Positions 38,510 through 47,466 of a stretch of DNA of 64,000 nt are shown here, one piece after another. A program made the position numbers and the translations under genes. Location: the NCBI GenBank assembly GCA_937958265.1, contig CALGNX010000009.1:1-64000 (forward strand), written 5' to 3'. Source of the stretch: an uncultured Algibacter sp. (GTDB taxonomy: Bacteria; Bacteroidota; Bacteroidia; Flavobacteriales; Flavobacteriaceae). The first letter of the stretch is position 1. Every line of letters starts with the position of its first letter. The notes under the pieces were generated by a model. That model was given only the letters and a program-made list of their open reading frames with translations, searched no databases and was not told where the DNA came from.

Positions 38510-39172
38510 ATGAATTCTAAATTAATTGCCCCTTCTGTTTTAGCTGCAGATTTTGCAAACTTACAGCGGGATATTGAAATGGTTAACAATAGTGATGCAG
38601 ATTGGTTTCATATTGATGTTATGGATGGTGTTTTTGTGCCTAATATTTCGTTTGGAATGCCAGTATTACAAGCTATTAATAAACATGCTAAGAAAACATT
38701 AGATGTCCATTTAATGATTGTAAACCCCGATAAATATATAGCAACGTTTGCAGATTTAGGTAGCGATATTTTAACAGTGCATTTTGAGGCGTGTACCCAT
38801 TTACATCGCACTTTGCAAGCCATAAAAAGTCATGGTATGCAGGCAGGTGTCGCTCTAAACCCACATACAAGCGTTAGCGTTTTGGAAGATGTTATAACTG
38901 ATATTGACGTTGTTTGTATAATGAGCGTAAACCCAGGCTTTGGTGGCCAGAGTTTTATTGAAAACACTTATAAAAAAATAAAACAACTAAAAGATTTAAT
39001 AATACGAAATAATGCGCTAACTAAAATTGAAATCGATGGCGGTGTAAACGATAAAAATGCAAAACAACTTATTGATGCTGGTGCAGATGTGCTTGTAGCC
39101 GGTAGTTATGTGTTTAAAAGCAGTAGCCCATTGAATACTATAAAAACTTTAAAAAATCTTGCTAATTCTTAG
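38510..39172 (+). CDS. rpe: Ribulose-phosphate 3-epimerase
   Basis: Rpe interconverts ribulose 5-phosphate and xylulose 5-phosphate in the pentose phosphate pathway. The 220-residue TIM barrel has the metal-binding and catalytic residues in FHIDVMDGVFVPN, DVHLMIVNP, HFEACTH and IEIDGGVNDKN, and the phosphate-binding NPGFGGQSF. Length is normal. It starts 27 nt after the broken BLUF gene and converges on the glutamine synthetase III gene. Confidence 0.96.
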   Translation: MNSKLIAPSVLAADFANLQRDIEMVNNSDADWFHIDVMDGVFVPNISFGMPVLQAINKHAKKTLDVHLMIVNPDKYIATFADLGSDILTVHFEACTHLHRTLQAIKSHGMQAGVALNPHTSVSVLEDVITDIDVVCIMSVNPGFGGQSFIENTYKKIKQLKDLIIRNNALTKIEIDGGVNDKNAKQLIDAGADVLVAGSYVFKSSSPLNTIKTLKNLANS

Positions 39173-39238
39173 GTTGCAAGAACTGCGTGTTGTTTAAGGT
39201 TAAAATCTCTTTTTTTGCTCTACAGTATTTTAAAATGC

Positions 39239-39300
39239 ATTTATAAATCGAATAAAATAAACCAGTTCTATTATTTTACTTTTTTATTCGATTTATAAAT
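39239..39300. terminator. 19-bp perfect inverted repeat between convergent genes
   Basis: ATTTATAAATCGAATAAAA (39239-39257) and its exact reverse complement (39282-39300) flank a 24-nt spacer. It sits between the convergent rpe and GSIII genes and may act as a bidirectional terminator, although the arms are very AT-rich and the loop is long. Confidence 0.45.
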
Positions 39301-39315
39301 TTATTAGTTTACATA

Positions 39316-41502
39316 CTATCTGGTAAATAATATTTCTCGGTATTTAGTTAAAGGCCATATTTCATCGTCCACTAATAATTCTAATTTATCACAATGGTAG
39401 CGAATAGCGTTAAATAAAGGTTTTACCTTGCCGCAATAACTGCTTGCTTTTTTTTCAATATTAGTTATATTATTAGCTGTTTTTCGGGCATTAATCATTT
39501 CTGTTACTTTAGCATTTATACCTTCTATGTGGCTAGAAATATCTTCGATTAAAAGTATTTGTTCTTTTGCTACATTGTTATAATTGTTACCAAAAATATC
39601 CTTTAAGCCTTTAACATTGGTAACTAGAATGTTTTGATATTTAACAGCGGTTGGTATAATGTGATTACGCGCTATATCTCCTAGAACCCGACTTTCAATT
39701 TGAATATGTTTAATGTAGGCTTCAACTTCAATTTCGTAACGGGCTTTGGTTTCTATTTCGCTCATTACATTCATTTCTTCAAATAGCGAAATAGAGGCTT
39801 TTGAAATTTTTGATTTTAAAGCCTCGGGTGTAGATTTATTATTGCTTAAGCCTCGCTTTTTTGCTTCTTGCTCCCAGGTATTCCCATAATTGTTACCTTC
39901 AAATAAAATTGGTTTTAGCGATTTGATGTACTCTCGTAATACGTTAAATACCGCTTCGTCTTTTTTTAAGTCCTTTTTATTAATTAAGGAATCTACAGCT
40001 ATTTTAAAGTCTTTTAGCTGTTTAGCTACTATGGTGTTTAAAACCATCATGGGGTTGCCGCAGTTGGCAAGTGAGCCTACAGTTCTAAATTCAAATTTAT
40101 TACCGGTAAAAGCAAAAGGAGAGGTTCTGTTTCTATCGGTATTATCTAAAAGTACGTCTGGAATTTTGCCAATAACATTTAGTTTTAATTCTGTTTTTTC
40201 TTTTGGTGATAATTTTCCTTTTGTAACACCCTCTAGTTCTTCTAAAACTTTAGTTAGTTGTTCGCCAATAAATACCGATATTATTGATGTTGGCGCTTCG
40301 TTTGCTCCTAATCTATGGTCGTTACTAGCAGATGCTACAGCAGCTCTTAAGAGTGCTTCATGGGTGTGTACGGCTTTTATAGTGTTTATAAAAAAAGTTA
40401 AAAATTGAAGGTTGCTCATCGGGGTTTTTCCCGGCGCTAATAAATTAATCCCCGTATCGGTAGCAAGGGACCAATTATTGTGTTTTCCCGAGCCGTTTAT
40501 GCCAGCAAAAGGTTTTTCATGCAGTAGTACTTTAAAATTATGTCGTGATGCAACACGGCCCATTATATCCATAAGTAGTGCATTATGATCTACGGATAGA
40601 TTTGCTTCTTCGTAAATTGAGGCTAATTCAAATTGATTAGGGGCAACTTCGTTGTGTCTTGTTTTTATAGGAATACCTAACAGTATGCATTCATGTTCTA
40701 ATTCTCGCATAAAATTAAGCGCCCTATTAGGGATGGATCCAAAATAGTGGTCGTCCAATTGTTGACCTTTGGCAGCAGAGTGACCTAAAAGTGTTCGCCC
40801 TGTAAGAACTATATCGGGGCGGCTTACTGCAATTAATTTATCTATTAAAAAATATTCTTGTTCCCACCCTAAAGATGAGGTTACTTTTTTTACATTTTTA
40901 TCAAAATATTTACAGATGGCTGTCGCATTATAGTCAACAGCTTGAAGTGCTCTTAATAGTGGTGTTTTGTAATCTAAGGCTTCACCTGTATATGATACAA
41001 ATATGGTAGGGATGCAAAGTGTTGTGCCATAAATAAATGCTGGCGATGTGGGGTCCCAGGCCGTGTAACCTCTGGCTTCAAAAGTATTTCTAATACCGCC
41101 ATTAGGGAAGCTAGAAGCGTCTGGTTCTTGTTGTATTAATTGGTTACCTCCAAACTTTTCTATAGCCATGCCGCCATCTACAACCTCAAAAAAAGCATCG
41201 TGTTTTTCAGCTGTAGTACCTGTTAGGGGTTGAAACCAATGCGTGTAATGTGTTACGCCTTTTGATAGTGACCAATCTCTCATGGAGGATGCTACTTGGT
41301 CTGCTATGTTCCTATCTATCTTCTTGCCAAACTGTATCGCATTCATAACGCCATTAAAAGCATTTTTAGTTAAATACTGGCGCATGGTTTTTTCGTTAAA
41401 AACGTTTTCACCAAATAAGTCCGAAAGGCGCTTTTTTTGCTTAAATAAAATAGGTTTGTATTTAAGAGATTTTTTAACAGCATGAAATCGTAGTGTGGAC
41501 AT
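39316..41502 (-). CDS. glnN: Glutamine synthetase type III
   Basis: GSIII makes glutamine from glutamate, ammonia and ATP; it is the large form typical of Bacteroidota and cyanobacteria. The 728-residue protein has the N-terminal GSIII region (FGENVFNEKTMRQYL), the glutamate-binding WEQEYFLID, the ATP-binding GINGSGKHNNWSLAT and RTSPFAFTGNKFEFRTVGS near residue 470, and a long C-terminal helical domain. It is complete. The TAATTTTG promoter element about 40 nt upstream and the divergent GSII gene suggest coordinated nitrogen control, but no regulator site is recognised. Confidence 0.95.
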   Translation of the reverse strand: MSTLRFHAVKKSLKYKPILFKQKKRLSDLFGENVFNEKTMRQYLTKNAFNGVMNAIQFGKKIDRNIADQVASSMRDWSLSKGVTHYTHWFQPLTGTTAEKHDAFFEVVDGGMAIEKFGGNQLIQQEPDASSFPNGGIRNTFEARGYTAWDPTSPAFIYGTTLCIPTIFVSYTGEALDYKTPLLRALQAVDYNATAICKYFDKNVKKVTSSLGWEQEYFLIDKLIAVSRPDIVLTGRTLLGHSAAKGQQLDDHYFGSIPNRALNFMRELEHECILLGIPIKTRHNEVAPNQFELASIYEEANLSVDHNALLMDIMGRVASRHNFKVLLHEKPFAGINGSGKHNNWSLATDTGINLLAPGKTPMSNLQFLTFFINTIKAVHTHEALLRAAVASASNDHRLGANEAPTSIISVFIGEQLTKVLEELEGVTKGKLSPKEKTELKLNVIGKIPDVLLDNTDRNRTSPFAFTGNKFEFRTVGSLANCGNPMMVLNTIVAKQLKDFKIAVDSLINKKDLKKDEAVFNVLREYIKSLKPILFEGNNYGNTWEQEAKKRGLSNNKSTPEALKSKISKASISLFEEMNVMSEIETKARYEIEVEAYIKHIQIESRVLGDIARNHIIPTAVKYQNILVTNVKGLKDIFGNNYNNVAKEQILLIEDISSHIEGINAKVTEMINARKTANNITNIEKKASSYCGKVKPLFNAIRYHCDKLELLVDDEIWPLTKYREILFTR

Positions 41503-41542
41503 TTTTTAAAATATTAAAATAATTGTTTAATGTGCTAAGCAA

Positions 41543-41550
41543 CAAAATTA
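41543..41550 (-). promoter_or_regulatory. Predicted -7 element for GSIII
   Basis: The minus strand reads TAATTTTG (TAnnTTTG), 41 nt upstream of the GSIII start codon, in the 269-bp divergent GSIII-GSII region. Confidence 0.4.
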
Positions 41551-41724
41551 TGAAGGATTGTCAAAAATAACATAGCAGAAAAAATATTTTAAGCTTTTTG
41601 CAGTATTTCGGGTGAAATAATCTATTTTTTTTAATAGGTCCCCATTTTTATAGGGTATAAATAAAAACAACTTGCTATTTAATAGAAACCACCCTAATTT
41701 ATTTAAAGTAAAAAGATAAAAATT

Positions 41725-41732
41725 TATATTTG
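41725..41732 (+). promoter_or_regulatory. Predicted -7 element for GSII
   Basis: TATATTTG matches TAnnTTTG exactly, 39 nt before the GSII start codon. No clear -33 TTTG. Confidence 0.45.
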
Positions 41733-41771
41733 TGTTATTAACAATCAACATTTTATCACAAACTATTCATT

Positions 41772-42791
41772 ATGGCTAAAATTAAATTAGAATACATTTG
41801 GTTAGACGGTTACTTTCCAACCCAAAACTTAAGGAGTAAAACTAAAGTTGAAGAGCATGAAAATTTTAAAGGAACACTTGAGGAATTGGACTTATGGTCT
41901 TTTGATGGTTCTTCTACAAAGCAAGCTTCTGGTGGGGCTTCAGATTGTATTTTAAAACCAGTTGCTATTTACCCAGATCCGTCTCGTATTAACGGTTGGT
42001 TAGTGATGACGGAAGTAATGAATGCAGACGGAACACCACACGTTTCAAATGCGAGAGCTACTATTGAAGATGATGATAACGATTTCTGGTTCGGGTTTGA
42101 GCAAGAATATTTTATTATGGATACAGATACCGATTTGCCATTAGGCTTCCCTAGAGGCGGGTATCCAGCACCACAAGGTATGTACTATTGCTCAGTTGGA
42201 GGAAAAAATACACACGGCCGCCATTTTGTTGAAGAGCATGCTAATTTATGTATTGAGGCAGGGCTAAACTTTGAAGGTATTAACCAAGAGGTTGCATCTG
42301 GCCAATGGGAATACCAATTGTTTGCAAAAGGCGCTAAAAAGGCTGGAGACGAAATTTGGATATCTAGATATTTATTAGATCGTTTAACAGAGGGACGTGG
42401 TATGTATATTGAATATCACCCAAAACCTTTAGGTAAAGATATGGATTGGAATGGCTCAGGAATGCATGCCAATTTCTCTAATAGTATATTAAGAACATGC
42501 GGATCAAAAGAAAAGTATGCCGAGATTTGTGAAGCTTTCCGTCCGGTAGTAAAAGAGCACATCGAAGTTTATGGTGAGTTTAACGATCAGCGTTTAACGG
42601 GAGATCATGAAACAGCTGCAATAACCGATTTTTCTTGGGGTGTTTCAGATAGAGGAGCCTCTATTCGTATTCCAATTATTGCTGTAGAAAAGGGGTATAA
42701 AGGTTGGTTAGAAGATCGCCGCCCATCTTCAAACGCAGATCCATATAAAATTGCTTCTAGGATTATTAAAACAGTAAAGCCGATAAAGTAA
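41772..42791 (+). CDS. glnII: Glutamine synthetase type II (eukaryote-like)
   Basis: GSII is the short decameric form best known from eukaryotes, rhizobia and some Bacteroidota. The 339-residue protein begins with the GSII beta-grasp (IKLEYIWLDGYFPTQNLRSK). Active-site motifs are FGFEQEYFIMD (Glu ligands), GKDMDWNGSGMHANFS (ATP/ammonium site) and TGDHETAAITDFSWGVSDRG. The adenylylation tyrosine loop of GSI is absent, as expected. It lies divergent to a GSIII gene, so the locus carries two unrelated routes to glutamine. It ends with its own terminator. Confidence 0.94.
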   Translation: MAKIKLEYIWLDGYFPTQNLRSKTKVEEHENFKGTLEELDLWSFDGSSTKQASGGASDCILKPVAIYPDPSRINGWLVMTEVMNADGTPHVSNARATIEDDDNDFWFGFEQEYFIMDTDTDLPLGFPRGGYPAPQGMYYCSVGGKNTHGRHFVEEHANLCIEAGLNFEGINQEVASGQWEYQLFAKGAKKAGDEIWISRYLLDRLTEGRGMYIEYHPKPLGKDMDWNGSGMHANFSNSILRTCGSKEKYAEICEAFRPVVKEHIEVYGEFNDQRLTGDHETAAITDFSWGVSDRGASIRIPIIAVEKGYKGWLEDRRPSSNADPYKIASRIIKTVKPIK

Positions 42792-42810
42792 TAACGTAGT
42801 TTATATTTTG

Positions 42811-42847
42811 AAAAAAAACATCAACATTTATATGTTGGTGTTTTTTT
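42811..42847 (+). terminator. Terminator after GSII
   Basis: ACATCAACA / TGTTGGTGT stem (one G-T pair) preceded by A8 and followed by T7, 27 nt after the stop. The remainder of the gap up to 43062 shows no gene. Confidence 0.8.
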
Positions 42848-43062
42848 GTTTTATAAAGGTAGTTTTATTTAACCTAATATTAAAATATTCTATTTTTATA
42901 CACAGACTTAATCGTATGCTGTTAGCAGGCCTTTAAATTAGTATTGAATATTTTAATTTGTAGTTTTAAAACATAAGTTGGGTCTTGTATTGTTTGGTGT
43001 AGATTTTAAGCACCATAAACAAATAATAATGTTGTAGTATTTTAAAATATTGTGTTTAGAAA

Positions 43063-43098
43063 TAAAAGACCCCTTGCGTATAAGCAAGGGGTCTTTTA
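43063..43098 (-). terminator. Terminator of the yceI-like gene
   Basis: A perfect 15-bp stem TAAAAGACCCCTTGC / GCAAGGGGTCTTTTA located 24 nt beyond the minus-strand stop. The flanking A/T tracts could let it work in both directions. Confidence 0.8.
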
Positions 43099-43121
43099 TA
43101 ACTGTGTTTACTTACGTATAG

Positions 43122-43775
43122 TTAAGATTTAATAGCTCGAACGTATATTTTTAACTCCATGTCGTCGTTAATAAATTTATCACCTAAATTTTTGAAAATA
43201 GACTTTGAGCCATATTGTACGTTCCATTTAGTTCTGTCTATTGTAAAGACTTCGCTAGTAAGGGTTAGTGAATTACCTTCCTCACTTAGCATTACAGGGA
43301 ATGTTACATTGTTTTCAATGCCCTTAAGTTTTAAGTTTCCAGAAAGCATTATTTTATCTTTTTTCGTTTCTAAACCAGTAATGGTAAAGCTAGCAGTAGG
43401 GTATTGTTCAACATCAAAAAAGTCGGCACCTTTTAGGTGTCCTGTAAGTTTAGCATTACCTTCGTCACTTCCAGGAATATCTAAAACAGTAATAGTACCC
43501 ATTTCAATATTAAAAGAGCCACCAACAATATCCCCATCGTTAACTTCTAATGTTCCGTTTTCAAAAGCAAGAACTCCATTATGAGCTCCAGTAGGCTTAA
43601 AGCCTTTCCATCTAATTACAGATGATGCCCTATCCAAAGTATAGCTAATTGTATTTGTAGTTTCTTCAACGTTTACAGCTTTTGTTGTTTCAGCCTCTTT
43701 TGCCTTGTCTTTACATCCTGTTACAGATATGGATAAAGCAGTTATAAATAATAAGCTTGCAAGTTTTGTTTTCAT
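43122..43775 (-). CDS. YceI family lipoprotein
   Basis: A 217-residue exported protein. Lipobox SVTGC places the lipidated Cys at residue 21 after a normal signal peptide. The mature part is a YceI-like lipocalin beta barrel (YTLDRASSVIRWKGFKPTGAH, LTGHLKGADFFDVEQYPTASF, LSGNLKLKGIENNVTFPVML), a fold that binds long isoprenoid-like lipids. The ligand and role are unknown. It is transcribed alone and divergently from grpE, and shares an upstream region that contains a palindrome at the grpE promoter. Confidence 0.88.
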   Translation of the reverse strand: MKTKLASLLFITALSISVTGCKDKAKEAETTKAVNVEETTNTISYTLDRASSVIRWKGFKPTGAHNGVLAFENGTLEVNDGDIVGGSFNIEMGTITVLDIPGSDEGNAKLTGHLKGADFFDVEQYPTASFTITGLETKKDKIMLSGNLKLKGIENNVTFPVMLSEEGNSLTLTSEVFTIDRTKWNVQYGSKSIFKNLGDKFINDDMELKIYVRAIKS

Positions 43776-43847
43776 GATAAATTATTTTAGTTCATTTAGT
43801 CGTAAAATTACAAATAAGCTATCAAAAAAAAAATTAAATTAATTTTA

Positions 43848-43886
43848 TGACATTATGTCGTTTTTACAATAATGGCAGTACTTTTG
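43848..43886 (+). promoter_or_regulatory. grpE-dnaJ promoter with palindrome over the -33 region
   Basis: TACTTTTG (43879-43886) is an exact TAnnTTTG element 33 nt before the grpE ATG. The near-perfect palindrome TGACATTATGTCG (43848-43860; arms TGACA/TGTC(G)) lies 18 bp upstream, in the place of the -33 box. No CIRCE element is present. A heat-shock regulator site is a reasonable inference. Confidence 0.5.
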
Positions 43887-43918
43887 TCTTTAGTAAAAGA
43901 CAATAAATTAAGTTTATA

Positions 43919-44467
43919 ATGAGTAATAAAGATAAAAGCGACATAGAAAACGAGCAGGTAGAGAGCGTGCAACCAGAGGCAATGGATGTTGAAGAACAAC
44001 AGGCTGAGGTCTTATCAACAGAAGAAAAATTAGAGGTTGAGTTAAAACAGGAAAAAGACAAGTTTTTACGTTTATTTGCTGAGTTTGAGAATTATAAAAG
44101 ACGCACAGCAAAGGAGCGTATTGAGTTGTTTTCAACAGCAAGTGAAGGTGTTATGAAAACATTATTACCTGTTTTAGATGATTTTGAGCGTGCATTAACT
44201 CATATTGAAGATGATAAGGAAGCTGAGGAATTACGTAAAGGTGTTTTATTAATTTATAATAAATTAGTAAGTACTCTAGAGCAAAAAGGATTAAAGGTCA
44301 TGGAAGTAAATAAGGGAGATACTTTTAATGCGGACAGTCATGAAGCCATTACCCAAATTCCAGCACCTACCGATGATATGAAAGGGAAAATTATAGATAT
44401 TGTTGAAAAGGGCTATCTTTTAGGTGAAAAAGTAATTCGTTTTCCAAAGGTAGTAATAGGGCAATAA
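43919..44467 (+). CDS. grpE: Nucleotide exchange factor GrpE
   Basis: GrpE releases ADP from DnaK. The 182-residue protein has an acidic N-terminal tail, a long coiled-coil helix (STEEKLEVELKQEKDKFLRL...), the conserved RLFAEFENYKRRTAKER and the C-terminal beta domain (GDTFNADSHEAITQIPAP, GKIIDIVEKGYLLGEKVIR). It forms an operon with dnaJ 55 nt downstream. dnaK is not in the window, a common arrangement in Bacteroidota. Confidence 0.95.
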   Translation: MSNKDKSDIENEQVESVQPEAMDVEEQQAEVLSTEEKLEVELKQEKDKFLRLFAEFENYKRRTAKERIELFSTASEGVMKTLLPVLDDFERALTHIEDDKEAEELRKGVLLIYNKLVSTLEQKGLKVMEVNKGDTFNADSHEAITQIPAPTDDMKGKIIDIVEKGYLLGEKVIRFPKVVIGQ

Positions 44468-44522
44468 GTAGTATTATTAATTTTTAAAAAAGCCTTTCTA
44501 TTAAGTGAGAGGGTAAAACGCG

Positions 44523-45647
44523 ATGGCTAAAAGAGATTATTACGATATATTAGGAATTAGTAAAGGCGCATCTGCCGCAGAGATTAAGAAAGCATATAGA
44601 AAAAAAGCTATTGAATTTCATCCGGATAAGAATCCAGACGATAAAACAGCAGAAGCGAAGTTTAAAGAAGCTGCAGAAGCTTATGAAATATTAAGCGATG
44701 ATAATAAAAAGGCGAGGTATGACCAGTATGGACATCAGGCCTTTGAGAATGGCGGCGGTGGCGGCGGCGGCTTTGGTGGTGGCGGAATGAATATGGATGA
44801 CATATTCAGTCAGTTTGGTGATATTTTCGGCGGCGGCGGCGGTGGCTTTTCAGGATTTGGCGGTGGCGGAGGTCAGCGTCGCGTTAAGGGAAGTAATCTA
44901 AGAATTCGTGTTAAATTAACCTTAGAGGAAATAGCTAATGGCGTAGAGAAAAAGGTAAAAGTTAAGCGTAAGGTGCAAGCACCTGGAACTACTTATAAAA
45001 CTTGCTCTACATGTAACGGAAGCGGCCAAGTAACCCGTATTGCAAATACCATCTTAGGTAGGATGCAGACCTCTGCACCTTGTAACGTTTGTGGTGGTGC
45101 AGGCCAAACTATTGATAAAAAACCAGCCGATGCAGATGCGCAAGGACTAAAAGTAACAGAAGAAACGGTATCTATAAAAATACCAGCAGGTGTTGTTGAT
45201 GGTATGCAGCTTAAGGTTTCTGGAAAAGGTAATGGGGCACCCGGTAATGGTATTTCTGGAGATTTAATTGTGGTGATTGAAGAGGAAGATCATGAGGAAT
45301 TACAACGTGAGGGCGATAATTTACATTATGATTTGTACATAAGTTTTCCAGATGCCATTTTAGGAACTTCAAAAGAGATTAATACTGTTACGGGTAAAGT
45401 ACGTATTAAAGTAGAAGCTGGTGTACAGTCGGGGAAAATTTTGCGTCTGCGCGGAAAGGGTATCCCAAATATAAACGGTTACGCAAAAGGCGATTTACTT
45501 GTTCATGTAAATGTATGGACGCCTAAAACGTTAAATAAGCAGCAAAAGGACTTTTTTGAATCTATGCAGGAAAATGAGCATTTTTCTCCTAAGCCAGAAA
45601 GTTCAGATAAATCTTTTTTTGAAAAAGTTAAAGATATGTTTTCGTAA
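44523..45647 (+). CDS. dnaJ: Chaperone DnaJ with reduced zinc-finger region
   Basis: DnaJ delivers substrates to DnaK and stimulates its ATPase. Domains: J domain (1-70) with the HPD motif in EFHPDKNP, a Gly/Phe-rich region ([17 protein letters not shown]), a zinc-finger region and C-terminal substrate-binding domains. Only two CxxCxGxG repeats exist (CSTCNGSG and CNVCGGAG) instead of four, separated by about 25 residues. From their place at the two ends of the zinc region they probably correspond to repeats 1 and 4, which together form zinc centre I in E. coli DnaJ; centre II would be missing. The 374-residue length is otherwise normal. Confidence 0.93.
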   Translation: MAKRDYYDILGISKGASAAEIKKAYRKKAIEFHPDKNPDDKTAEAKFKEAAEAYEILSDDNKKARYDQYGHQAFENGGGGGGGFGGGGMNMDDIFSQFGDIFGGGGGGFSGFGGGGGQRRVKGSNLRIRVKLTLEEIANGVEKKVKVKRKVQAPGTTYKTCSTCNGSGQVTRIANTILGRMQTSAPCNVCGGAGQTIDKKPADADAQGLKVTEETVSIKIPAGVVDGMQLKVSGKGNGAPGNGISGDLIVVIEEEDHEELQREGDNLHYDLYISFPDAILGTSKEINTVTGKVRIKVEAGVQSGKILRLRGKGIPNINGYAKGDLLVHVNVWTPKTLNKQQKDFFESMQENEHFSPKPESSDKSFFEKVKDMFS

Positions 45648-45730
45648 AGTGTAAATGATGCACATACTGTTGTATTTAATATGGCATTTAGTAATTTTAC
45701 TACTTTCTTTGCAACTATTAAGAAAAAAGA

Positions 45731-45766
45731 AAAAACCACTTTTTAAAAGTGGTTTTTTCTTTTTAA
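45731..45766 (+). terminator. Terminator after dnaJ
   Basis: AAAAACCACTTTT / AAAAGTGGTTTTT stem with one-base centre, followed by TCTTTTT. It lies 84 nt after the stop. Confidence 0.8.
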
Positions 45767-46110
45767 ATAAGCTGGTGTAACTTTAAATTATATCTAAGGA
45801 TACTTGCTTTATAATTAAGTTCCATTTATTTAAAAATTGAGGTTTCTTATAGTTGTACATAATTTGCTGTTATTCAAAAGTTTTGACGCGCTTTATTTTC
45901 ATTAAAAATAAATTAAATAATGTTCTAGGCGTTGTTATGGTAAGGTTGGAGTTGTTGTAATGTTACAGGGCTTTTTCTTGTTACTTCATATTCTAGCCTT
46001 AGTTATATAAAAATAGTATATACCTATTGTAATTATGCTATTATACCGCATACGTGAACCCTTTAACATATGTTTTAAGCTACTAACAAATAAGGGCATT
46101 AAAATACAGA
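45767..46110. other. 344-bp intergenic region, no feature seen
   Basis: AT-rich sequence between the dnaJ and OmpA-family terminators. No ORF, RNA gene or repeat could be supported. Confidence 0.5.
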
Positions 46111-46154
46111 AAAAAAAAGACTGAACCATGATAACATGGTTCAGTCTTTTTTTT
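46111..46154 (-). terminator. Strong bidirectional terminator of the OmpA-family gene
   Basis: A perfect 20-bp stem (A8 GACTGAACCATG, loop ATAA, CATGGTTCAGTC T8), 85 nt beyond the minus-strand stop. The A and T tracts allow termination in both directions. Confidence 0.85.
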
Positions 46155-46238
46155 GTTTAACTAAATTATTAAATAATAAATAGCGATTATTTAATAAATT
46201 CCACTAATTACTATAATAGTGTTTAGAGTATTATAAAA

Positions 46239-47336
46239 TTAGTTGTTAATAACTCTAAACTCAGTTCTTCTATTTCTTTGGTGTTGGTCAGCAGAGCAAT
46301 TAACACCATTAGAACAACGGTTAACTAGTCTTGTTTCTCCAAAACCTCTTGCAGTTAAACGGCTTCTTGAAATACCTTTTGATACTAAGTAGTTCACAAC
46401 AGAGTTAGCACGTTGCTGAGATAAAGACATATTAAAATCATCATTACCTCTTGAATCTGTATGAGACATGATTTCAACATTTACAGGCTTGCTGTTAAGT
46501 AAAGTAAAAAGATTCTCGTCGATAGTTCTTTTAGATGCCGCTGTTATACGCGCACTACCAGTTTCGTAAAAAATAGGTAAAGCATTAGCTTCAAATAATC
46601 CACAATCAACTTCTTCCCACGTAGTAATACCTCCTTTTTTAGCTAAAACAGTTCTTGTAACAGTTTGTGTTTTTGCAGGAATAGTATTAGATCTAGTAGT
46701 AGCAGAAGTTGCTAAAACTTGACGTTTTACTACAGAATACTGTGCTGGGATATCAATTTGATCCATACGAGCAGGAGTTTTAACAACTTGCTTTCTATAA
46801 GTTCCCGAAACTAAATTAACAGGTGTGTTAGACACGGTAGCATCCTGAGCTAAAGTAGTGAAAGAAACTTCTCTGTATTGCGCTGGATAACCAACAAAAC
46901 AAGCAACCATACAATCTTCCTTGTTTGGAGAGTCACAAGCTGTCTCCTTGTATTCCCATCCTGAGGTTGCAGGGTAAGTCTCGAAAGTTCTTGCATTGGT
47001 TCCAAAAGTAGCAGGAATAATTTTAAGGTCACTTCTTCCTTCTTTTTTAGTGTACGGCACATCAACAGTTTCGTATACTGCAGGAACGTAAACTAATTTT
47101 TTAGAAGCTTCCTTAATAAGAACGCGATCCTCTACTGTTTTGTAAGTTGCAGGCACAACCTGTAAAGTTGTGTAAGCAGGGTAAACTTCAATAGTTTCTT
47201 GCACGTCTTTAAATTCATCCTTTGTAATACATTTTACGTAGCATTTTCCTGGTTCTGGGCTTGCAGGTAAATTTTGGGCTTTAGCAACGCCTAAACCAAA
47301 TAAGACTGTTAAGCCTAATAATAAATTTGTTTTCAT
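46239..47336 (-). CDS. OmpA family outer membrane protein
   Basis: A 365-residue envelope protein with a signal peptide (MKTNLLLGLTVLFGLGVAKAQ). The C-terminal ~110 residues are an OmpA peptidoglycan-binding domain (YETGSARITAASKRTIDENL, VEIMSHTDSRGNDDFNMSLS, RLTARGFGETRLV, NRRTEFRV). The N-terminal ~230 residues are not a beta barrel but contain repeated short units of the form PAxYxxV (EVYPAYTTLQVVPATYKTVE, VYVPAVYETVDVPY, IPAQYSVVKR), each with an aromatic and a beta-prone segment. It probably links the outer membrane to the wall. Partner proteins are unknown. Confidence 0.88.
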   Translation of the reverse strand: MKTNLLLGLTVLFGLGVAKAQNLPASPEPGKCYVKCITKDEFKDVQETIEVYPAYTTLQVVPATYKTVEDRVLIKEASKKLVYVPAVYETVDVPYTKKEGRSDLKIIPATFGTNARTFETYPATSGWEYKETACDSPNKEDCMVACFVGYPAQYREVSFTTLAQDATVSNTPVNLVSGTYRKQVVKTPARMDQIDIPAQYSVVKRQVLATSATTRSNTIPAKTQTVTRTVLAKKGGITTWEEVDCGLFEANALPIFYETGSARITAASKRTIDENLFTLLNSKPVNVEIMSHTDSRGNDDFNMSLSQQRANSVVNYLVSKGISRSRLTARGFGETRLVNRCSNGVNCSADQHQRNRRTEFRVINN

Positions 47337-47466
47337 AAAAAATTAAGTTAATGGTTAATTTATATCTGTTTAGACACACAAAAAAAGAATAGGTCACAAA
47401 AAATGTGAATTTTAACACGTATTAATTTCAATTGATTGTTGTTATTCTAAAATTTTAAAATTTGCC

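Noticed and set aside
39890-40408. 172-aa plus-strand ORF
   Set aside because: It is an antisense shadow of the glutamine synthetase III gene and shows no protein-like features.
43159-43584. 141-aa plus-strand ORF
   Set aside because: It is the antisense frame of the YceI lipoprotein gene.
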